This document shows positions 33,248 through 45,659 of a stretch of 64,000 nucleotides of DNA, one piece after another (the stretch's first letter is position 1; every line of letters starts with the position of its first letter). A program made the position numbers and the translations under genes. The notes below the pieces were generated by a model, which saw nothing but the letters and a program-made list of their open reading frames with translations, ran no database searches and was not told the origin of the DNA. This stretch comes from Gnetum montanum (Eukaryota > Streptophyta > Gnetopsida > Gnetales > Gnetaceae): NCBI GenBank assembly GCA_015680685.1, contig MNCI01024031.1, positions 598,415 to 662,414 on the forward strand, written 5' to 3'.

Positions 33248-33794
33248 GGGGTTCATGGACACATAGCCTAACCTTGCCTTCGCATGAGGGTCTTACTAGA
33301 AAATAGAGGTAGAGTGCCCTAGATAGTCTTGTGAATCAAATAGGGAATTTGTTGATTGCAATCAGGGTATTGGGTGAATTCAAGGGTGGTGTGGTTAGCC
33401 CAAATGAAAATGCAAACAATGTGAAACTATGCTAAGGATCAAAGTAGTGTTTAACGGTGCTAAGTGTAGAGTGTAGCTACGGAATGGGGGCAAGTATAGG
33501 TAAGGGTTTCAATTGAAACAAGGGTGTAAACCCACAGAGACTACCATTTAAGCACAGTACAACATGATGATGCATGAAAAAGTGCAAAAAGATGCAAGAA
33601 AAATGTAAGAAAATGCTAGAAAAAGGAGAGAGAAATGAAACATTGGCCCAAATGGGAGCGTAGTTAACTCCAAAAGGGTGTCAAAAGGTACATAGTGTAC
33701 AACATACATAGTGGGAGCGTAGTCACAGTCTTGGTGGTGTTGGGCTATGAATTTTGGTGCTCACTATGATGAATTGTGCCTATGCAGTGTACTG

Positions 33795-33950
33795 TGTGAT
33801 GTTCTGTAGGGTTGCAATGGGGTTGTGGTATAGGATTGAAATGGGTTGTGGTGTACTGTGTAGTGCAAGGCTGGGATGGGGCCACGATGTACCATGCGGT
33901 GCAAGGCTGTAATGGGGCTGTGGTGTACTGTGCAATGCAGCTATGCCTCT
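33795..33950. repeat. 37 bp tandem repeat
   Basis: TGCAAGGCTG-GATGGGG units with GTGTACTGTG starts. GCAAGGCT recurs at 33864 and 33901 (period 37). About four degenerate units; GC-richer than the surroundings. Apparent ORFs on both strands come from the repeat. Confidence 0.7.
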
Positions 33951-34124
33951 CTAATGATGTGGTGTGCTTTGAGTCTCGTTCATCCATGGAGCTAAGTGCT
34001 AAGATGCCAAAATGACAAATGTTAAATGAAAGTGCCAACTACCAACCCCTAAGACATTAGGGTTCCAAGGGTATTTATAAGGCTAGGATTAGCCCAAAAT
34101 GTGGATCAAGTGCCACATTGTGGT

Positions 34125-34410
34125 GTGGTAGTTGGAAATAGCATAGTAGCTAGAGTGCCAAGTGTAGCACAACACTTAGAAAAATTCTACAAAATTGGCC
34201 ATTTTTGTGTTGGCTATGCTTGTTACACTCTCAAGTGTAGCGAGCATAGTAGCTATAGTGCAGAGCATAGCACAACACTTAGAAAAATTCTACAAAATTG
34301 GGCATTTGTGTGTTGGCTATGCTTGCTATTCTCTTGAGCTTAGCAGCTACAGTGCTAAGCATAATAGCTATCTTATAGATCATAGCACAACTCTTAGAAA
34401 ATTTTTGTAG
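34125..34410. repeat. 102-115 bp tandem repeat
   Basis: CACAACACTTAGAAAAATTC starts at 34169 and 34271, with a divergent third unit CACAACTCTTAGAAAATTTT at 34386. Units also share TAGTAGCTA and TTGGCTATGCTTG. The frames 34101-34410 are open only because the repeat is. Confidence 0.75.
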
Positions 34411-34704
34411 ATTTTGACCTTGTTCGAACACTAAAACAAAATTGAAAAAGATTGACCATTGAAGCTAACTATGCTCTATTGTAGTGGAGAGTGTGGTCCT
34501 AGCAGTTAGAAAATTTTTAGAAAGTGCCATCATTCTAACACTTAGAAAAATTTTGCAAATTTGACAATTGAAGTTGACTATTAGAAAAAGTTTGGCAAAG
34601 TGCCACCATTTTGACACTTAGCCAAATTTGCAGTCAAGATGCTAAGACCTAAAATTTTGTGGTGTTTCAACCCTTACCTAAGCCTAGCATAAAAAGAGAG
34701 ACTA

Positions 34705-35050
34705 ATCAACATTAACATGCTAGATGAGAATAGATTGTTGGCCCTATTCTCAAATGAAGTGCATAAGACATTTAGAAAAGAATGTCATGACCTCAAAATA
34801 AGGAAAGTAAGATTTCAACTTGGAGACAAGGTTCTTTATTGGAACCCCACACGTGTTGCAACAAAATAAGTTCCAAACATTGTGGGAAGGGCCTTATATC
34901 ATCTATGAAACCTTTTCTTTTGGGACCATGTTGATCTACAAACTTGAAAGCCCAAATGAGAAACTACTGGTCAACACACAACAAGTAAAATATTTTCATG
35001 AGCCTAAGAGAGCTAATGCTAGCAAGAGCTCTTTGGATGGACAACCATGA
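34705..35050 (+). pseudogene. Integrase C-terminal remnant (E5)
   Basis: INMLDENRLLALFSNEVHKT, FRKECHDLKIRKVRFQLGDK and VLYWNP (34712-34850) are the classic C-terminal module (LDExRxxAL...FxxGDxVL). After a frameshift, FQTLWEGPYIIYETFSFGTM and EKLLVNTQQVKYFHEP (34870-35000) end the polyprotein near 35050. E6 retains the last part (LLVNIKQTKPFHEPT) fused directly to its protease-side spacer. Confidence 0.85.
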
Positions 35051-37300
35051 TCAATTTTTGGAATCCCTTCCTTTCAACTTAGTCATGGGGAGATGGCCAT
35101 CCATGCTAATCATATAATTCTCTTCTCAGTTTTTATACTTTTTTTTTACACCATGTTTTGTTTTATAATATTGTTAGTACATTTTACCTTTCCTAGATAT
35201 TTTACAATTTCTTTTATATTTTACTTTATTTTGGTTTGGTTTTTCTTATGTTTTCTAATGTTTATTTTATTTTTCTTTATTTCCAATAGGACATAGTGAT
35301 GTTGTAGCTACATGCTAATAGTGGTTTATACTTAATGTTTTCTTATTACTAATGTCTAGATTCTATCTTAGAATTTTGATGATTGATAACTAAGACATAA
35401 TTTCTTTTCATGGAATAGGCAATGGGTCTACATCATCCACCAATCCACAAAACTCTATGGTGTTTCTAGTTTTGAAAATATGAGGTCTCTTGTCTTAATG
35501 AAACTTTAATGAATTGGTTACCTTGGTAGTTTCCAAACTTGGGAAAGATTAAATGGATTGACAAAGATGTGACTTCAAGGGAACTTGATTCTTTGTACTT
35601 TTCTAGTCTCTTACGTGCATGAGTATTTTCATGGATTTCTTACCATTCCACTATCAACCAATAATAGAAAGCTAAAGTCTTTGCATGGTATTGTTCCCAT
35701 CCAAAAATTCATAAAAACATAAAATTCAAAAAATGATGGAAATTCAAAGCACATCCCTTATACAAAATAACAGGCTATAGGGACTAGTTATGGGACTAGA
35801 AAGATATGTTACCCACACCTGAAGGTCCCCTATAACTAATGCCCTTTCGCACTTTTTTCTTCTCTTTTAGGAATGGTGATTGATCTATGGGAGCATTCTT
35901 ATATCTCAAGGGGATGGACTAGTCTTAGAGTATCAATGCAAAGTTACTAAAAGTGGTTGGTTTTAACTTGGACTAAGGATGGACTTTATCAAATCATTTA
36001 ACAACAAAATCCATAAGGGACTTCATTTGATCATGATTTAGAACTTCATTCCACTTTCTCTCTCATCCACCAATGCTTTTCTCCATTCACCTCATTGCTA
36101 GTTTTCCATATCTTGTTCAATATCTTAGTTTGATATGTTACAATTCTTAGGTAGATTCTTCTAAATTAGGTCCTTAACTTTCCATAGCCATTAATCAATT
36201 ATGGAATCCACGGACTCCTTGGTTTGAAGATATGCAATAGCAAAAAGGGCATGAGCCTACTATGGGGAGGATACACTTGCATTTCCCTTGGTTGGGTTAG
36301 TTAAGTGGCTTATCCTTAGGTATTTTCACAATCAAATCATTCTACATTTCCTGTCAGTGGCATCCAATTGTGCACTCCTTAATGGCATTTCTCCAACATA
36401 AAAACTTCATTCTCCAACTCAAAACTTCATTTTTGTAAATAATCAAACCTTCTTCAATCATTTCATCATGGTCATCACTTTTCTAGCTCTCTAAGAACCC
36501 TAATTTCATGCATAAACTCTTTCTATTTTTTGGAATTTGAAAAGTGAAAAATTTTCTTCATAGGCTCTATGAATGGGATTGTGTTTATGGAGTCAACCAC
36601 ATATCTGAGACCCCATTGATGGGACCCCATCAATGCAATAGAAAAACTCTATAAATACATGCAAACAATTAGTAATTTTTCACGTTTATGCTCAAACATT
36701 GGGGGAGTTTTTGAATTTTTCAGAGCCCATAACCTTCCAAGAGTCATAACTTCTTAATTGTTTGTCCAATTAACCCTATTCTTTAGTCTTATAGCTACTA
36801 GAGATAAGCTCTTTGTTGTGGGGGCCACATACCTTAGGTTTTTGATGGAAATGTTTTTGAAATTTTTCTAACTCCCTCAAAGGTTTGAATAATAAACTAA
36901 CATTAAAATATCAATTTATGAAAGTTAAACCCTTCCAACAAACTTTGGTAACCTTCTAAAATAAATAACATTAAAATAATCAATCTACTATGGTCATAAC
37001 TTAGCTAATGTATAACTGCCGAATGAGATAAGGCACATAAAAGTTATAAGTTACGCATTGTATGCTAATCCTTGGTTATGTTGTAACCATAGATGGAAAC
37101 TAAGGGAAAGCAAGTGTAGGAGGGAGGAATAACCCAACCAAGGGGCAAACAGACAAAAACCATAAGGGGCCAAGAACAAGCCCAAGAACAAAGAACTAAA
37201 ACCCATGTAATGGGACCTCTTCGAGAGAAGCCCAAAGTGGAATTTGTCCAATAGATTTCTAAAGTAGTATCCATTGGACAGTCTCATGAAGATGAGGCAC
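35051..37300 (+). other. E5 noncoding region between pol and accessory ORF
   Basis: A T-rich stretch (35130-35290) gives a hydrophobic-looking frame of 67 codons that I treat as low complexity. The block 35565-35850 is conserved with E4 and E6. At about 36565-36720 is another segment with a CCCATTGATGGGACCCCATC repeat-like motif, similar to the E5 LTR U3 (CCCATCGATGGGGCCCCATG near 26478). No gene is seen. Confidence 0.5.
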
Positions 37301-37379
37301 CAAAGCCAAGATGAAACCTTAAGGTCACCTTTGCATAGGCTTACCTCAAGCAGATCGCATCCAAGGAGGTTCAGAAATT

Positions 37380-39990
37380 TATGCTTTAAGAGCTAAATTT
37401 TGGACTCTTCTTGGAGTTTTCTTCTTCAGAAGTAAAATCTCAATTGTAGAACTCTTGCATGTGATCCACCATCACTTCTAGTGGGAAGTGGTACATGGGA
37501 GAGACATACCTTTTCTAGAACAATCAACAGGTTAGTTCAATAGTCAAAATCAAGGACATTTTTATGTCAAGAAATTTTTGAGGTCCCTGGGTAGCTAGAA
37601 ACTAGGGCCAATCTTGAAGAAATTATGATGCAAGTAGATCCAAGCATCAAGAAAAAATAAACGTATGGTGTTATGGAGTGAATTGCAAGGATTTTGGTGC
37701 ACTCACCACAATGAAATGTGCATACTTTAAAATTGTTGCCTTTTACCTCAATCTAACGGTGAGGCCTAGCAAGATCACAAGAGTAGATTCCCTATCAACT
37801 TTCTACAGCTGATCTATCTTGAGATAGAGAAGAGCTTCAAGGAGAACAAACATGGAAGGAAGATACTTCCCTTTTCATGCCTCATCAGAAAACAATGCAA
37901 GAGAGGAGGTGTAGCTTATTACACAAATGACATAGTTCAACATGCTCCAATTACTTCCTAGGCAAAGATGATGAAGGAAAAAGTGCTTGCAAAAGCAATC
38001 CTAGAAGAGGAGCAACAACCACCACCTCCACCATCCATTGATGACACCACATCAGAGTCCCATACTACCCTTAAGCACATGTGCCAACTCTAAGAGTAGC
38101 TCTTGCAAAAACAATAGTAGCAAGTAGCAACAAGTGGTGGTAACCCACCTGTGTATAGACCAACCTTGATCCACCTCAATGAAGTGGCCCAAACCTTAAG
38201 CCAGATGGAGTGTGGGGTGCCAAATTTTCTTAGCCTAAAGAATGTAAGTGCCTGTAAGGTCAAATCCAAATTCCTACGAGGTAACAGTGTCTCTCTCACA
38301 ATAGCAGTAATTTCTAGACATCTCTGGGAATACCACTACCTTTTCAATGCATCTAGAGGAGGATGAGGAGGTAACTATCCTAGTGATGTAGCACCATGAC
38401 TAGTAGATGGTGGTTGAAGTAGTTGCTAACAAAGTGGCTAAAGCACTTAATGTGCTTGTAGCATTTGTACTAGATTTTTTTGAACTTAGAGATGTATAGA
38501 TGTCCACAGGAACTCTCAATAGTAGAATGAGCACAACCTAGCATGGGGAATTGCTGGACCAATTGGTGGGAATTAGGCAAATAATTCCAAATGTCTTTAA
38601 CCTTCCAAATACCATAATTTCAACCTAATTAGAGCTACTCAAGGCAAGTGGAAAATGCATTATTATGGAGGGGTGAGTTAAAATAGCCCAAGTTGAGAAC
38701 CAATGCTTGACTATAGAGGTTGCTGAATTAAGAGCTTGCCTCACTGATCTTGCATTGCTTAACCAAGAAATAATGCATGATGAAGCTTTTCAACAACTTC
38801 AAAAGAGACTCAAAGAGGTTGAGAATGCTAAGGTGTTGATTGTCTTTGACCAATCCTTGGCTAATATCACAACACATAAGATTCAAAAGGACTTGGTCTA
38901 GATGCACCTTGAGAATGAGGCCATGATTGTAAAAACTCATCGCATGGGAAATGTTGATGTGTAGAAGCAACAAATGTTAGAATTGATCCATCAATAGTAG
39001 GAGTAGCTAGCCATGGTGAATGCAGAATTAATAGGAGAAGATAGAAACCTCTTGATGGAGAAAGTCCATGCCTTGCACCAAAAATCTGTAATCAAGATTT
39101 TCACTTGGATAAATATGGCCCTTAAGTTCAAAAGGGTGAAAAATCATCATAGGGACTAGGTGTAATTGTAGAAATAAATTAATGAGAAGCACATCCAATT
39201 GGAAAAGGTAAACGTTAATGAGGTCCACCAACAGCTCCACCAAGGAGGTGATGTTTGACAACATATCTTTGAAGGGCTAAATGCATACAACAATGTTGAA
39301 ATATACCTAAAGGAGCTACATATTGAGGAAATGATAGAGTAAATGGAGCTTGCCAACCTTCGATATGCAAACCTGGTGATGTTGATTGCTGGTAGGTTGT
39401 GGTTAGAATTGGAGAAACAAGTGGCAAGCTTGTACTTGGTATATGAGGTAGAATTCAACCACCATAAAGAAACCAAGAAAAAGCTTGAGATTTCAAATAC
39501 AAAACATATGGTTTTTAAGGAAAAGTTCACTAATCAAATATCAATTGCTAAGAGCTTGGCCAAAAAGATGAATGACTGTTAGGAGCTTTAGAATGCACTT
39601 AGAGCATTTGACATCCAACATAAATAGTTTACTACCTAGTTCATTAATGTGAAAGAGTTGTTCCCTACAATGTCCTATCGGTGGGATATTCCCATTCTAG
39701 CCCACATAAATGATGCAACGTGGACTGTGAATGATCCCCAAAGTAAGGAGGAGAAGATGAAGGCATTGCTGGATGCCTTCCATCTTTTGCCAGAAGTTGT
39801 CATTGCAGCAAGAAAACCATAACAACCACCTCAACAAGCATGTGTACCTAAATTAGGAGAATGTCCTTTAGAACCTTAAGAGCCTTCATCACCTGAGATT
39901 GCCTAATTTTCTTCATCATCTTCCAACCCTTTTGAGGAGTTGTCTTTGTTAGTTTTTGTCCTAGTGTTCAATCTTATTGTCCTAAATACC
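37380..39990 (+). pseudogene. Accessory 3' ORF of E5: N-terminal globular region plus long coiled coil
   Basis: Between integrase and the 3' LTR, one decayed frame can be followed for about 850 codons. N-terminal parts (ELLHVIHHHF, HGRDIPFLEQS, YVKKFLRSLGS; then FLQLIYLEIEKSFKENKHGR and FSCLIRKQCKRGGVAYY at 37795-37935) resemble the plant-transposon-associated domain found in Athila/Tat ORFs. A Gln/Pro hinge (EEEQQPPPPPSIDD, 38013-38060) leads to a coiled-coil half (38690-39600: AELRACLTDLALLNQEI, KRLKEVENAK, ELEKQVASLY). The tail is Pro/Ser-rich (39810-39940). About 20 stops, mostly TAG where CAG fits. It is positioned where env-like or other accessory ORFs occur. Function is unknown, and no membrane segment is visible. 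Confidence 0.65.
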
Positions 39991-40115
39991 AAAATTTTAT
40001 AATGATTGTAAACTATATACTTGGGTCATTAGTTTTTTTGTGTGTGTTTGAAGTTAGTTAATAATTCCATACCTTTCCAATTGTTGTAAAGAACTCAATG
40101 ACAAGTTTTCATTCA

Positions 40116-40127
40116 ATTATGGGGGTA
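40116..40127 (+). other. Polypurine tract of E5
   Basis: ATTATGGGGGTA directly abuts the 3' LTR start at 40128, the expected plus-strand primer position. Related tracts precede the 3' LTRs of E4 (GTGAGGGTA) and, on the minus strand, E6 (GTAGTGGAGGTA). Confidence 0.75.
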
Positions 40128-40981
40128 TGATGAGTCGCATTGTTGGGCTATGTCGATGGGATGTCATTGACGTAACCCTATCAACTTGGGATTTGACCTA
40201 TTGACATGTACCCATTGATGGGGACCCTTGTTTTCACCTATAAATGTGCACATACCCATTATATTTATGGTAATATTGCATAGTTGTAGTGAAGTGCTTG
40301 TAGTTTTTTCATTTAAGAGTTAGAATATTTTCTGAGTTCCTGCAGTAGGAGTCAAAATAGTGTATGGATCTTTACATGAGCACTATTGTACCTAAGCACT
40401 TTAGTGTGAACGACAATAAACATGAGCTTTTCTAATAAAACCTTGTAGTAGTTAGAATAGATTAATTGTTTCCTTAAGCATTTAATATTCATGCAATTTA
40501 CTTTCATGTTTTTAAGTAATTAATTAATATTGGTTAAATAGAAAACATAAGTACAACCACTTTGAGCATATGTCTAATGGTTGGTAATTCTAGTAGTGCT
40601 TAACGCTTGGTAATCCAATAGCGTTATAATGTATTCATGATGTGTACAAAAATTGGGAATGGATGCTTATGTTAGGATTAGTTAAGTGTTAGTTAGTTTT
40701 TAGTTTAATTAGATTAATTAAGCATTAAATTTACTTTGTTTCCAACACTTAGGTGACTTAATTCATAAAATATAAAATGATAAAAATCATATGCCTTAGT
40801 TACACATAATCATAGCCTTGCACTTCACAAGTGGAACTAGGAAGACAACAATTGCAATGATTAAATTCTCCTCCTAGAACCTTTGTACTTAGAAACCTAA
40901 AGTCTTTGAAATTTGACCAGATCACTTAGTGGATGCTAGTGATTCATATGGTTGGGCATAGGATATACTCACTACTTACCA
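40128..40981 (+). repeat. 3' LTR of E5 (854 bp)
   Basis: This is a direct repeat of 26367-27247, starting TGATGAGTCGCATTGTTGGG and ending ACTACTTACCA. The AATAC duplication follows at 40982-40986. Confidence 0.93.
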
Positions 40982-40986
40982 AATAC

Positions 40987-43900
40987 TATAAGAATTATCA
41001 GAGAAGAAGTATAACATGTATATTTTTCATTACTACTTCTTCCATACAATAGATATTTTGAAGATACCTGAGGTATTCGAGGAAGTTTGTTGTAATGTAA
41101 TTAAGAAGAATATAGTTAATCTTAATTCTATTAGAGACATTCTTCTAGATGAATTCATTCTAGAGAGCATCAAGTACAACTCTCACAAGTTAACTTTATT
41201 TTGGAGCAGAATATTGGGGTCTATACTAATGAAGAACAAAGCTATTACCAAGGGTATCACATAGTATCACTATTCTATTGTAATAGTCTCTTAAAGTCTT
41301 TGAATTAATATAGTGACATAGGTTTCATCTCCATTCTTAATGATGATCTTCATTGCTTTTTGTGGACTAGACCCACAAAAACGTTGAACACTATAGATGA
41401 GAACCTTTATAATATAAAATTAGCAGAAAGACAATACAGAGATATTCTAGATATTAAAGATGCTTATAAGGTTATCATAATATATTTGAAAGATAGATAT
41501 ACTAATATAATAAGCAGGACTATTAGCATATTTTTTTCATAACATTTTTATTACCATTTTCTATTATAATTGTTTTATTACTACTAGCCTTCTAAGAATA
41601 ATCAAGATACATATGTTTTGGATGAAGAGGATGACCAAAATTAAGAGGAAGAACCAAAAGGAGATAAGGTTAGAAAAAAATGTAGATTTAAAAGTCATTT
41701 CTTTGAACTATTATTATACATGTTTTGATAACATTCTTTAATATATCTATTCGAATTTAAAATGTAAGATGATAAGGATAAATAGAATGAATTAGATAAA
41801 TTTGATAAGGATGTGGATCACAAATTTGATAATGAGGGGATAGAAACATATGAAGGTTTGGTAAATATATATGTTCATTGAGATACCTTTGTTGGTTCCA
41901 ACTATTAATATAATAATTTAGCATTATTGTTAATCTTCACTATTTTAACTAGGAAATACATGAGACAACTACATCATTCAAAACAATTAGTTGATGTATA
42001 GCACATAAAGGTTCTAGCCATAATTGTAAGGCAACTAAGCTTGCGTTAAATGATTCTTATAATGATTCATTTTATTAACAATATATTTTATGAGTTTTTC
42101 TTATTCTATAGGGGAGAGGTTCACCTACATTGAAGTTGCCAAATAAAGTTAGTGTTATATCCTCCAAGAAATAAAAAATGAAACATTGATATATTGTGTG
42201 AAATAAATTTTCAATTTTGTAATCTTATATTATTGATGTACTAAGTTGAATATAAAATTTGATGTAGGTTCAAAATGATGAAATAAGAGTTTAGTGAAAG
42301 GCCCAAACAAGAAAAGGATGATCTTATACGTATTATACCTTAATAACTATCATTTTGAAATGTATGTTATTCATTGAAAGGATTATATTATATGACTATG
42401 ATAGAGTAACTATCTTTTTCTAGGCATTGCATATCATAATAATCTTCATATTAACTCATTTCATAATAAACATTATATTGATATTAATCATAAATGGCTA
42501 ACATGTTTGCTTTAATTAGTTGCAATTAATAAACCTGATGATCATGTTGATTTGAACAGTTTAGATTTTGTGTTAATCAGTTTCTCTAGTTCAAATGAGT
42601 TAAAAAGTTACTTTCAAGATGGAATGAAGGAGAAATTTATGATCTAGTATTTTTTCTAAAATACTATAATGAAGTTTTGATTTCTATAGAATGTAATGTT
42701 ATCACTAGAAAAGATTTATCATGTTTGAGATTGAAACAAGAGATAGATGACACAACATTCAAATATTATTTTTGAAAGTTGCAATTAGTTTAAGAATTTG
42801 ATTCACTATATTATTTTTTGGATTCTTCAATATTATCTGGTTTTCATAGAAGATCCAAAGAGGAATATGAGAACTTAAAGCTAAGGTAAAGTATTTTGAT
42901 ATTGATTAATAAAGGGAATCCAAGATTTAGTAGTTACCAAAAAAATTTTCCCAATAAATATCTGAAAGAAATATGTATCATTAGGTCCTTATTAGTGTTG
43001 ATATGTTGACAATATTGATTCTAATTATGGATCCTCTTAATAATAATATTAAATGTAGTAAGCAAATTAATATTATTTACAAGTGCCTTAAGGATGAAGA
43101 TAATGTTTAAAATATATAGGGCCAATTTCATAGGGAACTATGGAGTTAGTTATTTCAAAGCAATAAATTAAGGTAGAGAAATGGATATGAATGAGATGTT
43201 TATATTCTACTTTATGTAATCCAAATAATAACAAAAGGGAAAAAATCATTTAGCACCTCAGATGTACCAATGTGTAGAAGGAAGATATTATGTGATATTT
43301 TAAATATTTCTGACTAACATACAAGATTTTTAGAGTGATAAATAACTATAGAAAAATTTTGAGTTATAATTTTCAATTCTATCATGCTATTTATGCTTAT
43401 ACAAATTCATTTGGTGATTTAATATTTTTTTTTGTAACTATGTACAACTACATAAATTAGTTTAGCTATATCTTATATTAAATGAATGCTAAAATTTTCT
43501 CATGTTTGTATTGTAAATAATTGCAAATATAGTTGGGAAATTAGAAAGAGCAAATAATTCATATTGGATTTAAATAGTGTGCTTGTGAAAGATGTTATTT
43601 AAATGCACAAGAATTGAGAAAGTATAGTAGAACTTATGATGTCATGTTGGGGAAAAAGTACTATTATAGTTGACTAGGTAGTCATGAGTTTCTTACTAAA
43701 TCAACTAAGGAAGGAATCACATAAGCATTTTGGTCATCAACTCAATATCTTAATATTCAAAGAATAACAAGTTTTCTTGTCAAGGTTCTAGATACCAAAC
43801 TTAAATTTAGTTTGCATCAAACATAATCTAGAAAGCATTATCACATAGGTACTGTGGTTTTAATTTTTTCGAAGCCTTTACAAAACTCTTTGTAAATTTA

Positions 43901-44115
43901 CAGAAGTTAATATGTATGAGAGGATATAATCATAGTTGATGATGTAGATGATAAAATTCTAGAAGATGATAACAATAACTTAATATAGGCCCAATAATAT
44001 GACCCTAATAATTTAGATGATGACTACCTTCCTAGCAAGTTGTTACCATTGATTGTAAATCATATTAGTAATCAATTCACTATGGAGGAATTGTTAAGTT
44101 TTAATAATTAACATG
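40987..44115 (+). pseudogene. Exon-like fragments of an unidentified gene downstream of E5
   Basis: Several open stretches sit in AT-rich spacers: IPEVFEEVCCNVIKKNIVNL...FWSRILGSIL (41060-41265); FLWTRPTKTLNTIDENLYNI and YRDILDIKDAYKVIIIYLKD (41355-41510); an acidic DEEDDQN...DKFDKDVDHKFD part (41620-41850); SRWNEGEIYDLVFFLKYYNE (42615-42670); and CACERCYLNAQELRKYSRTY then GSHEFLTKSTKEGIT, RITSFLVKVLDTKLKF and an acidic IIIVDDVDDKILEDDNNN tail (43575-44105). Stops are mainly TAG/TAA at Gln-like positions. They may belong with 17600-25740 to one intron-rich gene. I recognise no family. Confidence 0.4.
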
Positions 44116-45655
44116 TAAATATATTTAGGAATATGTATTTTCAAATATAAATAGTGTGTTTCATTCTTGGAAACCTATAAGTAATTCTCATTTTTGATTG
44201 GTTAACAAATGTAGAACTTTTCTTATCCACATACAACCCTAACAGTTAATAATATTAAATTTCATTGTAATAAGTTTAACTATCAAACAAATTAGTATAA
44301 TCTTTAGACAAAGAAATATGCACATAAGCATAACATAGTTCTCAATTCATTTAGAATCTTTATTTAATGTAATTGACATTTCTTTGTAATGATCTTGGGT
44401 ATTGATTTCAATGATCCTTGCATACTTATGAAATAGTAACATTCGAAATTAATTTAACCAGTGTAAGATTTGTTTATATCTTGATATTCATATTGAATGT
44501 CTTTATATAGATATTTAATATTATCTCTTTAGTGATTTATATTATTTTTAGAAATAATAAGTTTCTTAAGAAAATCTAATCATGAGCATAACATAAATGC
44601 TCAATATAATAAAAACATAGTTAATCATTCATGAGACTAGGGTACTTGCTCATTCATGGATAATAGAAGATTCAACAATTAGTTGAATGATTTTAAAAAC
44701 ATACTTGAGATAAGAAGATAAATAATGTTCATTGCATTGTAATAGAGAAATACAACCATAAGAATGTAAGATACTAAATTTTAAAAATTGTAATAATGTT
44801 AATTCTACAATGAAATTAATATGATGCTTTTTACTATAATTTAGGAGACTAGAATGAAAAATATTCCAAATAGAATGAACAGCTTCCTTTTAACATTAAG
44901 GAAAAAATAGCAATCTATTTTTATAACTTGCATAATGTTGTACTTGGAAGGTTGTTGCAATGATAGCTACTTTCATTGAACAATAATGGATTCAAATTAT
45001 CAAGCTTACTTCTCCCTGTTTTGTCTTGGTTTTTTTTTAAAAAAAAAATTTATGATGTATTCACACAATGCAATTGAGGTAAGATTTATCGCATCATATT
45101 TCTATATAAAAATAAGCCCTAATTAAAAGTTAATTTTGGAGGAAGTTTCTGTTGAGGTTTTAAAAAGACTAAATTTGTTTTTCTTCATGGAATAGAAGGA
45201 TTTAGGGATAAATAAATAACCTAGAAAATTTTGGGTTGTTAATTACATAAACTCATGAATTTTCAACTAGTTTGAAGAGCTAGGATTTTATGTTATATCC
45301 AACATCATGAAAAATAGTTAAATTAGCTACAAAAATAGAACTTCTATAAGCTTAACCTAGCCTTGGGAAAACACTTTTTCAATTTGTTATTGGAATTTCA
45401 AAAATGGACTCATAGGGCTTAAAGACTAGTTTCATCTTAACATGAGATTAGCATTAGAATGAACAATTGAGCATAGAAAGATATCTTATTATTTTAGGGA
45501 AAGGGGCTTGATTGAAGGCTAACTTAATGCTCTCAAATCATTTTGAATAGGTAGAGAGACTTAATAGAACTAAAAATTAGATTTTATGAAGGATTTCCAA
45601 AACCATTTTACAAACCATAAGAAAACCATTTGATTGTAGGAGAAAGAGAAAATAA
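44116..45655. other. AT-rich intergenic sequence
   Basis: No coding or element motif is recognised. A TTTTTTTT/AAAAAAAAAA junction lies at 45031-45049, and a TATA-like CTATATAAAAATAAG is at about 45098. The latter could be a remnant promoter, but nothing downstream supports a gene. Confidence 0.4.
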
Positions 45656-45659
45656 TCAT

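Larger units (their letters stand above)
33248..34704. mobile_element. 1.46 kb insertion inside E5 integrase, unclassified
   Basis: ATCAA occurs at 33243-33247 and 34705-34709, and removing 33248-34704 plus one copy rejoins the integrase C-terminal sequence (LEHQ to MLDENRLLAL). The ends GGGGTTCATGG and AGAGAGACTA are not evident inverted repeats or LTR termini. Inside are a 14 bp palindrome GTTTCAATTGAAAC (33509-33522), a 37 bp tandem repeat (33795-33950) and a 102-115 bp tandem repeat (34125-34410). The motif AGGTAAGGGTTT at 33499 recurs inverted near 34670. No transposase is encoded. It may be a nonautonomous DNA element or an unknown repeat. Confidence 0.65.
26367..40981 (+). mobile_element. 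Ty3/gypsy (Athila/Tat-like) element E5, 14.6 kb with accessory ORF
   Basis: LTRs 26367-27247 and 40128-40981 are flanked by a perfect AATAC duplication (26362-26366, 40982-40986). A tRNA-Asp-type PBS follows the first LTR and ATTATGGGGGTA precedes the second. Interior order: gag, protease, RT, RNase H, integrase (split by a 1.46 kb insertion), a 2.3 kb noncoding stretch, then a long accessory ORF and the 3' LTR. The gene order with integrase last in pol is Ty3/gypsy. The F-M-x-D RT box and the extra 3' ORF suggest the Athila/Tat branch. All frames are broken. Confidence 0.93.

Noticed and set aside
33745-34410. Paired ORFs on both strands with repetitive Cys/Tyr/His-rich products
   Set aside because: Translation of the 37 bp and 102 bp tandem repeats in the 1.46 kb insertion.
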